A DNA stretch of 64,000 nucleotides, taken from contig VXSG01000004.1 in assembly GCA_009838075.1 (NCBI GenBank), positions 1-64,000 of the forward strand, written 5' to 3'. Each line of letters opens with the position of its first letter. The first letter of the stretch is position 1. Below are positions 53,991-63,996 of this stretch, piece after piece. The position numbers and the translations under genes were made by a program. Origin of the DNA: Boseongicola sp. SB0665_bin_10. GTDB lineage: Bacteria; Pseudomonadota; Alphaproteobacteria; Rhodobacterales; Rhodobacteraceae. Under the pieces are notes generated by a model. The model was given only the letters and a program-made list of their open reading frames with translations. It had not been told where the DNA came from and searched no databases.

Positions 53991-55310
53991 TTGGCGAATA
54001 GGATGGACGGCGCACTTTCACTGATCGACGCCGGTTTCTGGGTGACGTGCGGCGCCATCCTGCTGCTGCTGATCCTGTCCGCCTTCTTTTCCGGCAGCGA
54101 GACCGCGTTGACTGCCGCTTCTCGCGGCAAGCTCAAGGCACGTGCCGAGAAGGGCGAGCGCGGCGCCGCGCGTGCTCTCGAGGTGACCGAAGACAGCGAG
54201 CGTCTTATCGGATCGGTGCTTCTCGGCAACAACCTCGTCAATATCCTGGCCACTTCCCTCGCAACGGCGATGTTCACGCGCGCCTTTGGCGAAAGCGGCG
54301 TTGCCCTGGCCACGCTGCTCATGACGCTCCTGGTGCTGATATTCGCGGAGGTCCTGCCGAAGACCTACGCGATCTCGAATGCCGAGCCAGCTGCCAGCCG
54401 GGTCGCCCGACCCATCGGATGGCTTGTCCTTGTCCTGAACCCGGTCGTGCATGCCGTGCGATCCGTCGTGCGCGGCGTGCTGTTCTTGTTCGGTGTCCGG
54501 ATTGACCCGGACAGCCGCATCCTCTCCGTGCGCGAGGAAATCGCCGGCGCCCTTCGGCTCGGCCATTCGGAAGGTGTTCTCGAAAAGGAACATCGCGACC
54601 GAATGCTGGCGGCACTTGATCTCGGCGAGCGAACCGTCGAGGAGATAATGCTCCACCGCAGCCAGATCGAAATGATCGATGCCGACCTGCCGCCACAGCA
54701 GATCATCGAACTCTGCCTAAACTCGGCACATACACGCCTGCCGATCTTTCGTGGCGAGCAGGAGAACATCATCGGAGTCTTGCACGCGAAGGAACTGCTT
54801 CGCGCAATTCATCCTCGCCTCTCAGACCTCGAGACGAATTCCGATCCGTTTGAGGGGTTCGACCCGATGGACGTGGCCAAGAAGCCCTATTTCGTCCCGG
54901 AGACCACGACGCTCGATGACCAGATGCGTCAATTCCTTCACCGGTCAACCCATTTTGCCCTGGTCGTCGACGAATACGGCGCGCTGGAAGGCCTGATCAC
55001 GCTCGAGGACATCCTTGAGGAGATCGTCGGCGAAATCACTGACGAACTGGATCCTGACGAGGTGCATCCGCTGCAGCGAACCGAAGGTGGAGATTGCGTG
55101 GTCGATGGAGCCATGACGATCCGGGATTTGAACCGTGCGACGGACTGGTCCCTGCCGGACAACGAAGCCGTGACGGTCGCGGGCCTCGTGATCCATGAAG
55201 CCCAGACAATTCCCACGGTTGGCCAGGTCTTTTCGTTCCACGGATTCCGATTCGAGATCCTGGAACGCCACAACAACCGGATCACGCGCCTCAAGATCGC
55301 GGCGCTCTGA
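53991..55310 (+). CDS. CNNM/CorC-HlyC family transporter with CBS domains
   Basis: LSAFFSGSETALTAASRGKLKARAEKGERGAARAL, CBS and CorC_HlyC C-terminal domain; ATG at 54003 also possible. Confidence 0.92.
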   Translation: MANRMDGALSLIDAGFWVTCGAILLLLILSAFFSGSETALTAASRGKLKARAEKGERGAARALEVTEDSERLIGSVLLGNNLVNILATSLATAMFTRAFGESGVALATLLMTLLVLIFAEVLPKTYAISNAEPAASRVARPIGWLVLVLNPVVHAVRSVVRGVLFLFGVRIDPDSRILSVREEIAGALRLGHSEGVLEKEHRDRMLAALDLGERTVEEIMLHRSQIEMIDADLPPQQIIELCLNSAHTRLPIFRGEQENIIGVLHAKELLRAIHPRLSDLETNSDPFEGFDPMDVAKKPYFVPETTTLDDQMRQFLHRSTHFALVVDEYGALEGLITLEDILEEIVGEITDELDPDEVHPLQRTEGGDCVVDGAMTIRDLNRATDWSLPDNEAVTVAGLVIHEAQTIPTVGQVFSFHGFRFEILERHNNRITRLKIAAL

Positions 55311-55447
55311 CACCATCCAGCCTGATGCGGATTGCCAAGGCTTCGACGCGCCCCGGCGGCAGACGGACGGCTGCCTGGGCCCGTCTTCAAACGGCGACGC
55401 GCTGCACTGCCAGCCGGCACTTCCAGGTCGTTCCGGCATGGCTGCGC

Positions 55448-58183
55448 TCATCGTTCGGTGAGCTTCAGCTCGATCCGCCGGTTCTGCGCCCGGGCTGCGT
55501 CGGTGTCCTCCGGGTTGACCGGCCGGTATTCGCCGAATCCCGCGGCGGCCAGCCGTTCCGGCGGGAAGCCCAGCGTCCCGGTCATGTATTTCACCACCGA
55601 CAGCGCGCGGCCCGCGCTGAGCTCCCAGTTGTCCGCGAACGCGCCCGCCACCACCACCGGCGCGTTGTCGGTGTGCCCGTCGACCCGCAGCACCCAGTCG
55701 AGGTTCGGCGGGATCTCGTCGGCCACCTCCTCGAGGATCCCCGCGACCTCCTCGATCGACGCCTGCCCCTCCGGCAGCAGCGTCGCCGAGCCGCTCTCGA
55801 ACAGCACCTCCGACGGGAACAGGAACCGGTCGCCGACGACCCGCACACCCTCCCGGTCGCCCAGGACCCGCCGCAGCGTGCCGAAGAACTCCGACCGGTA
55901 GGCGGCGAGGTCGACCACCTCCTCGTCCAGCGCCGCCTTCTCGCGCCGCAGCCGCTCCGCCTCCGCCGCCTCCAGCGCCGCGCGCCGCCGCTGCTCCGCC
56001 GCCACGCGGGCCAGCGCCCGGTTCAGCCGGCTCCCCAGCGCGTCGATCCGCACCCGGGACTCCCTGTCCCGCTCCTCGGCGCTGTCCAGGAGCCTCGAGA
56101 GCTCCGCCAGCTGGCCCCGGAGCGCGGCCACCTGCGCGTTCAGCAGCGCCACCTCGCGCTGCGCCCGCGAGGAGATCTCCCGCTCCTCCGCCAGCTGCCG
56201 GCCGGCCGTGTCGAGGAGGGCCTGCCTCCGGTCCCGCTCGTCGATCGCGCCCGCGCGCGCGTCCTCCGCCGCCAGCCGCGCCGCAAGCGCGGCGGCCAGC
56301 TCCTCGCGCAGCCGCGCAGCGTCCGCCTCCGCGTCCGCCTCCGCGTCCCGCAGCGCCGACACCTCCTCCCGGAGCCTGTCGCGGGCCGCCGCCAGCAGCG
56401 CCAGCTCGGCCAACGCGCCGTCCCGGCCGGACTCCGCCTCCTCAAGCAGGCCTTCCGCGCGGCCGAGCCGCGCGAGGGCCTCGTCAAGCCGCGCGTTCAG
56501 CTCCTCCCCGGCCGCGCCGGCCGCCGCCAGCTCGGCCAGCGCGCCGTCCCGGCCGGACTCCGCCTCCTCAAGCAGGCCCTCCGCGAGGACGAGCTTCGCG
56601 ACCACCTCGGCAAGCCGCGCGTTCAGCTCCTCCTCGGCCGCGTTGGCCGCCGCGAGCAGGGCAAGCGTCTCCTCGGCGTCCTTCCGCGCCTCCTCGAGCT
56701 GGAGCGACAGCGCGGTCAGCTCGGCGTTCGAGTTGCGCAGCCTCTCGCGCAGCGCCTCCGCGATCGCCGCCTCCGCGAGCCGCGCCGCCTCCTTCGCGTC
56801 AAGCTCCGCCTGCGCGCTGTCGGCCTGCGCCAGCAGCTCCCTGATGACCGCCGCGTCGGCCTCGGCGCCGCTGCGGGCACTGCCAAGCTCGGCCCGGGCC
56901 TCGGCCAGCGACGCCGCGGCCTCGGCCCCGGCGGCCTCCGAGCGCTCCAGCGCCGCCAGCGCGTCCGCCAGGGACGCGTCGCGCGCCGCAATGTCGGCCA
57001 GGGCACGGGCCAGCAGCGCGGCGGTCTCGGTCTCGGTCACTTCCGACCGCTCAAGCGCCGCGTAGGCTTCCGCCAGGGACACGTCGCGCGCCTCGATGTC
57101 GGCAAGGGCACGGGCCAGCAACGCCGCGGTCTCCGCCTCGGTGGATTCAGACCGCTCGAGGGCGGCGCGGGCTTCCGCAAGGGACGCGTTGCGCGCCTCG
57201 ACGTCAGCCAGGGCGCGGACCAGCAGCGCCGCGGTCTCCGCCTCGGTCATTTCGGACTGCTCAAGCGCCGCCAGGGCTTGCGCAAGGGACACGTCCCGCG
57301 CCTCGATGTCGGCAAGGGCACGAACCAGCAACGCCGCGGTCTCCGCCTCGGTGATTTCCGACTGCTCGAGTGCGGCGCGAGCTTCCGCAAGGGACGCGTC
57401 GCGCTCCTCGAGGTCGGCCAGGGCGCGGGCCAGCAACGCAGCGGTCTCCGCCTCGGAGATTTCCGATCGCCTGAGCGCCGCGAGGGCTTGCGCAAGGGAC
57501 ACGTCGCGCTCCTCGACATCGGCCAGGGCACGGACAAGCAATGCGGCAGTCTCCGCCTCGGAGATTTCAGACTGCTCAAGCGCCGCGAGAGCTTGCGTCA
57601 GGGACGCCTCGCGCGCCGCTACGTCAACCCGTAGCCGAGCCGCAACCGCCTCAAGAGTCCGGCTTTCCTCCAATGCACTGTCACGCTCGATCAGCAATGC
57701 GGCTATCTGCTCCTCAAAACTGGCGATCGTCGCATCCCGATCGCGAAGCGTGCGCGCCTGCACATCGATCTGACCCGTGAGACTCGCGATGAGCGCAGCC
57801 TGCCGGTCGGTCTCGCCCTGCAATCTTGCAATCGCTTCATCCCGCACGAGAAGCGTGTGCGCCTGCGCGTCGATCTGGCCGGTGAGATCGGCGATGAGCG
57901 CGGCCTGCCGCTCGGTCTCGCCTTGCAGCGTGGCAACGCCTTGCCGAAGTTGCGTGGCTTCCTGCTTCGACAGTCCGAGCGCCTCGCTGAGTGCCAGCAC
58001 TTCTGCCGACAGGTCGCCGAGCGCCGACTCCTGTCCCGTAATGGTCTCTCGCAGGACTGCCTGCACGAACATGAAAATCGTGAGCAGGAAAATCAGCACC
58101 AGAAGCAGGGCTGCCATGGCATCCACGAAGCCCGGCCAGATCGAACCGGACACGCGCTGCATCGACCTATGTGTCAGGGCCAT
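55448..58183 (-). CDS. MotB/OmpA-like peptidoglycan-binding protein with long repetitive coiled coil
   Basis: N-terminal WPGFVDAMAALLLVLIFLLTIF TM with conserved Asp; heptad repeats; C-terminal OmpA domain VDGHTDNAPVV...RAQNRRIELKL. Confidence 0.88.
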   Translation of the reverse strand: MALTHRSMQRVSGSIWPGFVDAMAALLLVLIFLLTIFMFVQAVLRETITGQESALGDLSAEVLALSEALGLSKQEATQLRQGVATLQGETERQAALIADLTGQIDAQAHTLLVRDEAIARLQGETDRQAALIASLTGQIDVQARTLRDRDATIASFEEQIAALLIERDSALEESRTLEAVAARLRVDVAAREASLTQALAALEQSEISEAETAALLVRALADVEERDVSLAQALAALRRSEISEAETAALLARALADLEERDASLAEARAALEQSEITEAETAALLVRALADIEARDVSLAQALAALEQSEMTEAETAALLVRALADVEARNASLAEARAALERSESTEAETAALLARALADIEARDVSLAEAYAALERSEVTETETAALLARALADIAARDASLADALAALERSEAAGAEAAASLAEARAELGSARSGAEADAAVIRELLAQADSAQAELDAKEAARLAEAAIAEALRERLRNSNAELTALSLQLEEARKDAEETLALLAAANAAEEELNARLAEVVAKLVLAEGLLEEAESGRDGALAELAAAGAAGEELNARLDEALARLGRAEGLLEEAESGRDGALAELALLAAARDRLREEVSALRDAEADAEADAARLREELAAALAARLAAEDARAGAIDERDRRQALLDTAGRQLAEEREISSRAQREVALLNAQVAALRGQLAELSRLLDSAEERDRESRVRIDALGSRLNRALARVAAEQRRRAALEAAEAERLRREKAALDEEVVDLAAYRSEFFGTLRRVLGDREGVRVVGDRFLFPSEVLFESGSATLLPEGQASIEEVAGILEEVADEIPPNLDWVLRVDGHTDNAPVVVAGAFADNWELSAGRALSVVKYMTGTLGFPPERLAAAGFGEYRPVNPEDTDAARAQNRRIELKLTER
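56393..56638 (-). repeat. Two tandem 126-bp (42-aa) repeats within the MotB-like gene
   Basis: EELNARLxExxAxLxxAEGLLEEAESGRDGALAEL twice; about 57 bp nearly identical at DNA level. Confidence 0.85.
56879..57613 (-). repeat. Seven tandem 105-bp (35-aa) repeats within the MotB-like gene, last copy degenerate
   Basis: RD(V/A)SLAxAxAALxxSExxEAETAALLxRALADxEx unit; copies alternate RDVSLAQAL / RDASLAEAR. Confidence 0.92.
57719..57928 (-). repeat. Two tandem 105-bp (35-aa) repeats of a second family
   Basis: LQGETERQAALIADLTGQIDAQAHTLLVRDEAIAR / LQGETDRQAALIASLTGQIDVQARTLRDRDATIAS. Confidence 0.9.
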
Positions 58184-58186
58184 GGT

Positions 58187-59350
58187 TCAAGGTCCATCCT
58201 GACCGTGCTGCCCAAGCGCCCGTATCTCCTTCGTCAATTCTGCAAGATCGGCCCTCAGCGCACCCATGCTTTCCTGCCGGCCAGCCGAGACTTCTTCCAG
58301 AATGCGAAGCACCTGAATGTCCATTGACCTCAAGCGCCGGCGGCTTTCCGCGTCAAAGCCACTGGCCCCTTCCCGCACCAGCCCTTCCAGGGCGGCCACA
58401 AGACGGTCCTGAGCCTCGGAATTCCATTCAAGGTCGCGTTCGCCAAGGTTTTCGTTGAGCGCACCTATGGCATCGACGACCCTTTCCAATTGCTTGCTGT
58501 CGGCAACGCGTTGCTCTGTTGTTTCGGCATAGGCCGTCTGCAGCTGATTCATCTGCTCGGCAAGGTGTTCAACCAGTTGCGAAAGCGAGCCCTCTTCGCC
58601 GCCCGCCCCCTCTTCGCCAGCGAATCCGACCCGGGTCATGCTAGAGAGCCACTCCTCAAGTTCTCGAAAGAAGCGGTTCTGGCCGTGACTGGCAAAAAGT
58701 TCCAGGATCCCGACAACGAGCGACCCGGCCAATCCCAAAAGCGAGGACGCAAAGGCGATGCCCATTCCTTCAAGCTGGTCCTCAAGACCGGATATCAGGC
58801 GCTCGAACACCGTGACGCCGCTTTCGCCTTCCGCTGGGGCCAATGCCCGAATCGTGTCCACCACGGCGGGCACAGTGGTGGCGAGACCATAGAATGTGCC
58901 CAGAAGACCCAGAAAAATAAGGAGATTTATGATGTATCGCGTGATGTCGCGAGCTTCGTCAATGCGCGTTGCGACGGAATCCAGGATCGAGCGGGAGGAC
59001 GACGCGCCGATCTGGCTTCCTGCGCTCTTCTTGCGCAGGAGAGCAGCCAACGGAGCCAGCAGCCTCGGTGCCTTGACCAGCTCGTGGCCTGGGCGACCCT
59101 GGGCAAACCCCTCGATCCAGCTGACCGACGACACCAACTGAAAGATCTGCCAGAAGCAGGCCACGACCCCTATGACAAAGACAAGAGCTATGAACGCGTT
59201 GAACCATGGGTTCGCAAGGAAGACGGGAGCGACCCGCGGGAAGGCCAGCACGGCCCCGACGCCGACCAGCGTCAACACCAGGATCATCGTCATGAACTGA
59301 CGATAAGGTTGCGTGAAATCCCACTCAGCCTCGGTGTCCGGCCGGCTCAT
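58187..59350 (-). CDS. MotA/TolQ/ExbB proton-channel-family protein with C-terminal helical tail
   Basis: TMs including INLLIFLGLLGTFYGLATTVP and GMGIAFASSLLGLAGSLVVGILELF; 3 nt from the MotB-like gene. Confidence 0.88.
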   Translation of the reverse strand: MSRPDTEAEWDFTQPYRQFMTMILVLTLVGVGAVLAFPRVAPVFLANPWFNAFIALVFVIGVVACFWQIFQLVSSVSWIEGFAQGRPGHELVKAPRLLAPLAALLRKKSAGSQIGASSSRSILDSVATRIDEARDITRYIINLLIFLGLLGTFYGLATTVPAVVDTIRALAPAEGESGVTVFERLISGLEDQLEGMGIAFASSLLGLAGSLVVGILELFASHGQNRFFRELEEWLSSMTRVGFAGEEGAGGEEGSLSQLVEHLAEQMNQLQTAYAETTEQRVADSKQLERVVDAIGALNENLGERDLEWNSEAQDRLVAALEGLVREGASGFDAESRRRLRSMDIQVLRILEEVSAGRQESMGALRADLAELTKEIRALGQHGQDGP

Positions 59351-60050
59351 CTGCCCAACCCGCCGGAAACCCCGCCCACCACGACGGCGCGCACCATCCC
59401 CACCCGCGCCGGGCGGCACGGCATTTGCGGGGCGCCCCGCCGGTCGAGGACGAGGACGCGGCTTGCGCCGGGCGCCCCTCGCACGGCCTGAACGCCCGCG
59501 TTACGGTTCGCCCCGTTTCGTCGCCGGCCCGGCGCGTCTGCAGGCGAACCTTCGAGAGCCCGGCGACGGGAAGGCATTCCGGGGTCGGTCTTCAACCTAT
59601 GGTGCAGGGCAGACTGGATGACGGTCCCCTTTCTCGTGCTGGTCAGCATGTGCTCTCCCGGGGTTCCGCCCCTCAAGCCCCTCCCGTCAGGGAGGTGTTG
59701 CCGACTGGCCTTCGGCCCCATGCTGCCTCTTGCCAAGAATAGTTAATGCGCGACGGCGTGCCAACCGGAATGCGAAGCAGTGTCGGCGGTTGCATCATGC
59801 GACCGGGAGGACTCGCCATTGCCTGATCCCGTTGACTGCCGTGACATCCGGTGGAACGGCATTTCACTGGCAACTCATCGGCACCGAAAGTGGCTGCCGG
59901 CACCACCTGTCCCGCTGGGTTTCGGCGCGAGAAACTGGTCTCCATTGGATCCCTGGCCGGGACGAAGGGGCTTGTCCGGCCTTCCGAGGATTCGAGTTCG
60001 GGAACCCTTCCCCCGGGCCAGACGCGGACACGGCGTCCACGGCAGGCACG

Positions 60051-60617
60051 CTACCGGCCACCCACTGCCAGGACGTGCACGCGTGCCGACAGCCAGTCCA
60101 GATCCTCGTCCTCGATGCCCAGTTCCCGAAGGTGATCCGCCGTGTTCCAGAGGTACTCCGAATTCGGGCCGCGTCCGCCTGCAGCACGCGCGATGATCCG
60201 GGCCTGCTGTTCAAGTGCCAGTCCTGAGACGTACTGCACATGGGTTCGGTCAATCACGTATGCCAGCGCCGTCACCGCAGGACCGTCCGCGACATCCAGT
60301 TCAACGAGGCGCTCCTGGTACGCAGAAGATATCAATTCGCGTTCGCGCAGGCATTCGATCGCCTCGATGCTTGCGTGGTCAGGCACGCGCATCACCTGCC
60401 CGTGGCACGACGCCCCGGACACTTCGTCGAGTGCGAGCACCAGCCCCGGATCCCCGGCGGTTCCACGGTGGTGGATTGAACGCATGCAAAACGACCTGTG
60501 ATAGCCGCGCAGCGTCGCGAGCTTCCGCTCGACCACCGGAAATCCCGGGTTCCAGAGAAGCGATGCGTACCCGAAGACCCAAAGCGGGTGCAGATCCAGG
60601 ACTTTCTCTTCCGTCAT
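60051..60617 (-). CDS. Gamma-glutamylcyclotransferase (ChaC family)
   Basis: LWVFGYASLLWNPGF, GYHRSFCMRSIHHRGT, YLWNTADHLRELGI. Confidence 0.92.
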   Translation of the reverse strand: MTEEKVLDLHPLWVFGYASLLWNPGFPVVERKLATLRGYHRSFCMRSIHHRGTAGDPGLVLALDEVSGASCHGQVMRVPDHASIEAIECLRERELISSAYQERLVELDVADGPAVTALAYVIDRTHVQYVSGLALEQQARIIARAAGGRGPNSEYLWNTADHLRELGIEDEDLDWLSARVHVLAVGGR

Positions 60618-60659
60618 GGCCACCTTAAAACAGCGGACAACAGTCAAGGGAAGGGGCGG

Positions 60660-61652
60660 ATGCTGCGTCTTGTTGCGGTGCTCGTGGTTGCCGCGCTTTT
60701 GTGGATGTGCTGGTGGGTCATCGGGCATTCTGCATATCAGAGAACCCTTGCGTCCTGGATGGAACAGAGGCGCAACGATGGCTGGGTGGCGGATTTCTCG
60801 GACATCGCGACACGCGGCTTTCCCAACCGCTTCGACACCACCATGTCCGATCTCACGCTGGCGGATCCTGGCTCGGGCATCGCCTGGTCGGCGCCTTTCG
60901 TGCAGTTCCTTTCGCTTGCCTACAGACCGCATGAGGTCATCGCGGTTCTGCCGGACAAGCACGTGATCTCGACGCCGAGGGAGGCGCTTCAGGTCAACCA
61001 TGGCAGTGCTCGCGCATCAATCCACTTCAAGCCCTCAACCGACCTTGCCCTGGAAAGGGCGCGGCTTGTCCTGAAAGACCCCCGAATCCACTCCTCGCTG
61101 GGTTGGACCGTTTCGTCGACGGAGTTGCGCTTCGCCATCGAGACGATTCCCGTGCGCGAAAGCGCGTATCGAGTGGGAATGGAATTGCTGGAGCTTTCGC
61201 TCCCGGACATGCTGCGACGCGCCCTGAGTTCGTCCCGGACATTGCCTGACAAGATAGGCGTGGTTCGCGCCGACGCGGAGTTAGGGCTTGATGCGCAAAT
61301 TGACCGGCGTTTCCTTGAAGGGGCGCATCTCGGGATCAACCGGTTGGACCTGGCCGACCTGTCGGTTCGCTGGGGCGAATTCTCCTTCAGTGCAAAGGGC
61401 AACCTGACCGTCTCGGAGGATGGCGTGCCAGACGGCGAGATCATGCTTCGCGCGGCTGGATGGAAAGCCCCCCTGGACCTGGCGGAAACGATGGGACTGA
61501 TCGAGCCGGCATTTCTCGAGGCGCTGGAGACTGCGCTCGATCTGATGAGCGGGCACGGAGATGTGGTTGAACTCCCGCTCGTGTTCTCGCGCGGCCAGGT
61601 CAGCTTGGGCCTGTTTCCGTTGGGAAGGGCTCCAAGACTCCAGGCTTGGTGA
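60660..61652 (+). CDS. DUF2125 domain-containing protein
   Basis: N-terminal TM, TRGFPNRFDTTMSDLTLADPGSGIAWSAPFVQFLSLAYRPHEV. Confidence 0.88.
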   Translation: MLRLVAVLVVAALLWMCWWVIGHSAYQRTLASWMEQRRNDGWVADFSDIATRGFPNRFDTTMSDLTLADPGSGIAWSAPFVQFLSLAYRPHEVIAVLPDKHVISTPREALQVNHGSARASIHFKPSTDLALERARLVLKDPRIHSSLGWTVSSTELRFAIETIPVRESAYRVGMELLELSLPDMLRRALSSSRTLPDKIGVVRADAELGLDAQIDRRFLEGAHLGINRLDLADLSVRWGEFSFSAKGNLTVSEDGVPDGEIMLRAAGWKAPLDLAETMGLIEPAFLEALETALDLMSGHGDVVELPLVFSRGQVSLGLFPLGRAPRLQAW

Positions 61653-61701
61653 AGTCCGCACCTTCAGAATGAGTTTCCGAATTGCACCGGCTTGGCGCGC
61701 G

Positions 61702-62619
61702 TCATCTGGCCCCGCCTCGGCCGAAGTCCGGCGCAGCCGTGTCCTGGCCCGCCTCGATGATGCCGCGGCGAATCGTGCGCGTGCGAGTGAAGTAGTCGAA
61801 GAGCAGTTCCGCATCCTCGGTTCTGATCGCGCGTTGCAGAGCGAACAGCTCCTCCGTGAAGCGGCCAAGGATCTCGAGCGTCGCCTGCTTGTTGTTCAGG
61901 AACACGTCCCGCCACATGGTCGGATCGGACGCCGCTATGCGCGTGAAGTCCCGGAAGCCCGCAGCCGAGTATTTCACGACTTCGCTGTCCGTCACTCTTC
62001 GAATGTCATCGGCCACTCCGACCATCGTGTAGGCGATGAGATGCGGGCAGTGGCTCGTGACCGCCAGCACGAGGTCGTGATGGTCGACGTCCATCTCCTC
62101 GACATCTGCGCCCATGCCGCGCCAAAGTTCCTTCAATCGACCGAGCGCAGCCGGCTCAGTGCGCGAGTCGGGCAAAAGGATGCACCAGCGATTGTCGAAG
62201 AGTTCCGCGAAGCCCGAGCGTGGCCCCGAATGTTCGGTTCCGGCCAAGGGATGGCCGGGAATGAAGTGAACCCCCTCGGGCACATGGGGCGCGACGGCTT
62301 CGACCACGGCCCGCTTGACGGAACCGACATCCGTGAGGGTGGCACCAGGCTTCAGATGAGGTCCGATCTCGAACGCAACGCTCCCCATCACGCCAACAGG
62401 CACGGCAAGGACGACGAGGTCGGCGCCATCCACCGCGTCTGCGAGCGTGTCGGTCACGATGTCACAGAATCCGAGTTCGCGTGCAATCTCGCGGCTGTCC
62501 TCAGACTTGGCCGTGCCGGCAATTTCGCCTGCAAGCCCGGCGCGCCGGATAGCGTGAGCCATGGACGACGCAATGAGTCCGAGTCCGATCAATGCAACGC
62601 GGCCATAGATCTCCTTCAT
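61702..62619 (-). CDS. Prephenate/arogenate dehydrogenase family
   Basis: [37 protein letters not shown]. Confidence 0.93.
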   Translation of the reverse strand: MKEIYGRVALIGLGLIASSMAHAIRRAGLAGEIAGTAKSEDSREIARELGFCDIVTDTLADAVDGADLVVLAVPVGVMGSVAFEIGPHLKPGATLTDVGSVKRAVVEAVAPHVPEGVHFIPGHPLAGTEHSGPRSGFAELFDNRWCILLPDSRTEPAALGRLKELWRGMGADVEEMDVDHHDLVLAVTSHCPHLIAYTMVGVADDIRRVTDSEVVKYSAAGFRDFTRIAASDPTMWRDVFLNNKQATLEILGRFTEELFALQRAIRTEDAELLFDYFTRTRTIRRGIIEAGQDTAAPDFGRGGAR

Positions 62620-63704
62620 TTCTGAGCCTCCCTGAACCGTCGTGCGCTCTCGACGACGCGTCGGCAATCGCTCTCGCTGCCTACCGTGATCCGGAGGCAG
62701 TCTGGCAGCTTGTAACCTCGGACCTTGCGGACAAGAATGCCCGCTTCGCGGAATACCGCATCGCAGGCATTCGCCTCCTCCTCGTCCCGGAAACGCGCCA
62801 GGATGAAATTGGCGCTTGACGGATCCGAGAGAACACCCAGTTCAGCCAGGGAGCGGGACAGCCATTCTCGGCAGGCAGCGTTCTCCTTGAAGCAACGCCG
62901 TACCCAATTGCGGTCGCGCACGGCGGCCTCGGCGACCGAGAGCTGCACCGTCGAGAGATTGAAGGGCCCTCGCACTCGGTTGAGATTGCTGATCACGTGC
63001 GCCGGGCCGTAGCCCCAGCCGACCCGGAGACCGCCCAGCCCGTAGATCTTGGAGAACGTTCTGGTCATCACGACATTTTCCCGCGCCTCGACCAGCGCGC
63101 GCCCCCCGTCGAAGCCCTCCACATATTCGGCGTAAGCCCCATCCAGAACCAGGAGGACATGACTCGGCAAGGCCTCGGCAAGCCGGCTGACTTCGCTTGC
63201 ATCAATCATGGTGCCCGTGGGATTGGCCGGGTTGGCCACGAAGACAAGCCGCGTGCGATCGGTGACTCCATCCAATATGCAGTCGACGGCCACCTGACGT
63301 TCCACCTCGGGCACTTCGACCGGCGCAGCGCCGGACGCCATGGCCGAGATCCGATACATCGAGAACCCGTGCTCCGTGTGAATCACCTCCGTGCCTTCGC
63401 CGCCGTAGGCCTGGCATAGAAAGGAAATCACCTCGTCAGACCCGGCGCCGCAGATGACCAGATCCGGGTTCAGGCCATGAACCTCCGCAATCGCGTGGCG
63501 CAGGCCAGCGTGGTCGTCGGACGGATACCGATGCAGTTCGCCGGCCACCTCGAGCCATGCGGCCTTGGCCGCCTCCGGGGTCCCAAGCGGGTTTTCGTTC
63601 GAGGACAGCTTCAAGGCGTCGCTGCGACCTTCAAGTCGGCTTTCGCCACCCCGATAGGGCGCAATCCGGTCAATGCCGGACCTTGGAACTGGCGTTCTGG
63701 TCAT
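62616..63704 (-). CDS. hisC: Histidinol-phosphate aminotransferase
   Basis: [32 protein letters not shown]. Confidence 0.95.
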   Translation of the reverse strand: MTRTPVPRSGIDRIAPYRGGESRLEGRSDALKLSSNENPLGTPEAAKAAWLEVAGELHRYPSDDHAGLRHAIAEVHGLNPDLVICGAGSDEVISFLCQAYGGEGTEVIHTEHGFSMYRISAMASGAAPVEVPEVERQVAVDCILDGVTDRTRLVFVANPANPTGTMIDASEVSRLAEALPSHVLLVLDGAYAEYVEGFDGGRALVEARENVVMTRTFSKIYGLGGLRVGWGYGPAHVISNLNRVRGPFNLSTVQLSVAEAAVRDRNWVRRCFKENAACREWLSRSLAELGVLSDPSSANFILARFRDEEEANACDAVFREAGILVRKVRGYKLPDCLRITVGSESDCRRVVESARRFREAQK

Positions 63705-63714
63705 GGAAAGGTCT

Positions 63715-63996
63715 TTAGCTGCCCCTAGCAGTGCGTGCCACTTGATTTATTCCGCAACGAGCGCAACATCGTCGCCCGCCGTCCGAAACCGTCCTCGCGC
63801 CGCCAAGGCGCTCGTTCACGACGCCGTCCCATGAGCGTGTCCTGCTCGTGCATGCCTCGTTCGCGACGATCAGCCGCTTGCCGTGTCTGCGACACATCCA
63901 CTCCAGTTTTCGCCTGAACCGGTAACGGGCCAGGCCCAGCATCGAGCGCACGGTCCTCGTCCTTCCGTAGTGAGGCCCCGGACGTCTATGGTGAGC
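63715..63996 (-). pseudogene. Degenerate C-terminal fragment of a TnpB/OrfB-like (IS200/IS605-IS607 type) protein
   Basis: TVRSMLGLARYRFRRKLEWMCRRHGKRLIVANEACTSRTRSWDGVVNERLGGARTVSDGG then frame change to [16 protein letters not shown]. Confidence 0.65.

Noticed and set aside
55325-57634. 769-aa plus-strand ORF opposite the MotB-like gene
   Set aside because: R/L/G/Q-rich shadow of the Ala/Glu-rich repeats on the coding strand; the minus strand has clear TM, coiled-coil and OmpA domains.
13795-60525. Recurring CGTCGCGACGCTGC-like 12-14-mers (e.g. ~13800, ~33255, ~49998, ~60510)
   Set aside because: Each is in frame encoding ATLR/ATLP with preferred codons; probably coincidence, no intergenic copies seen.
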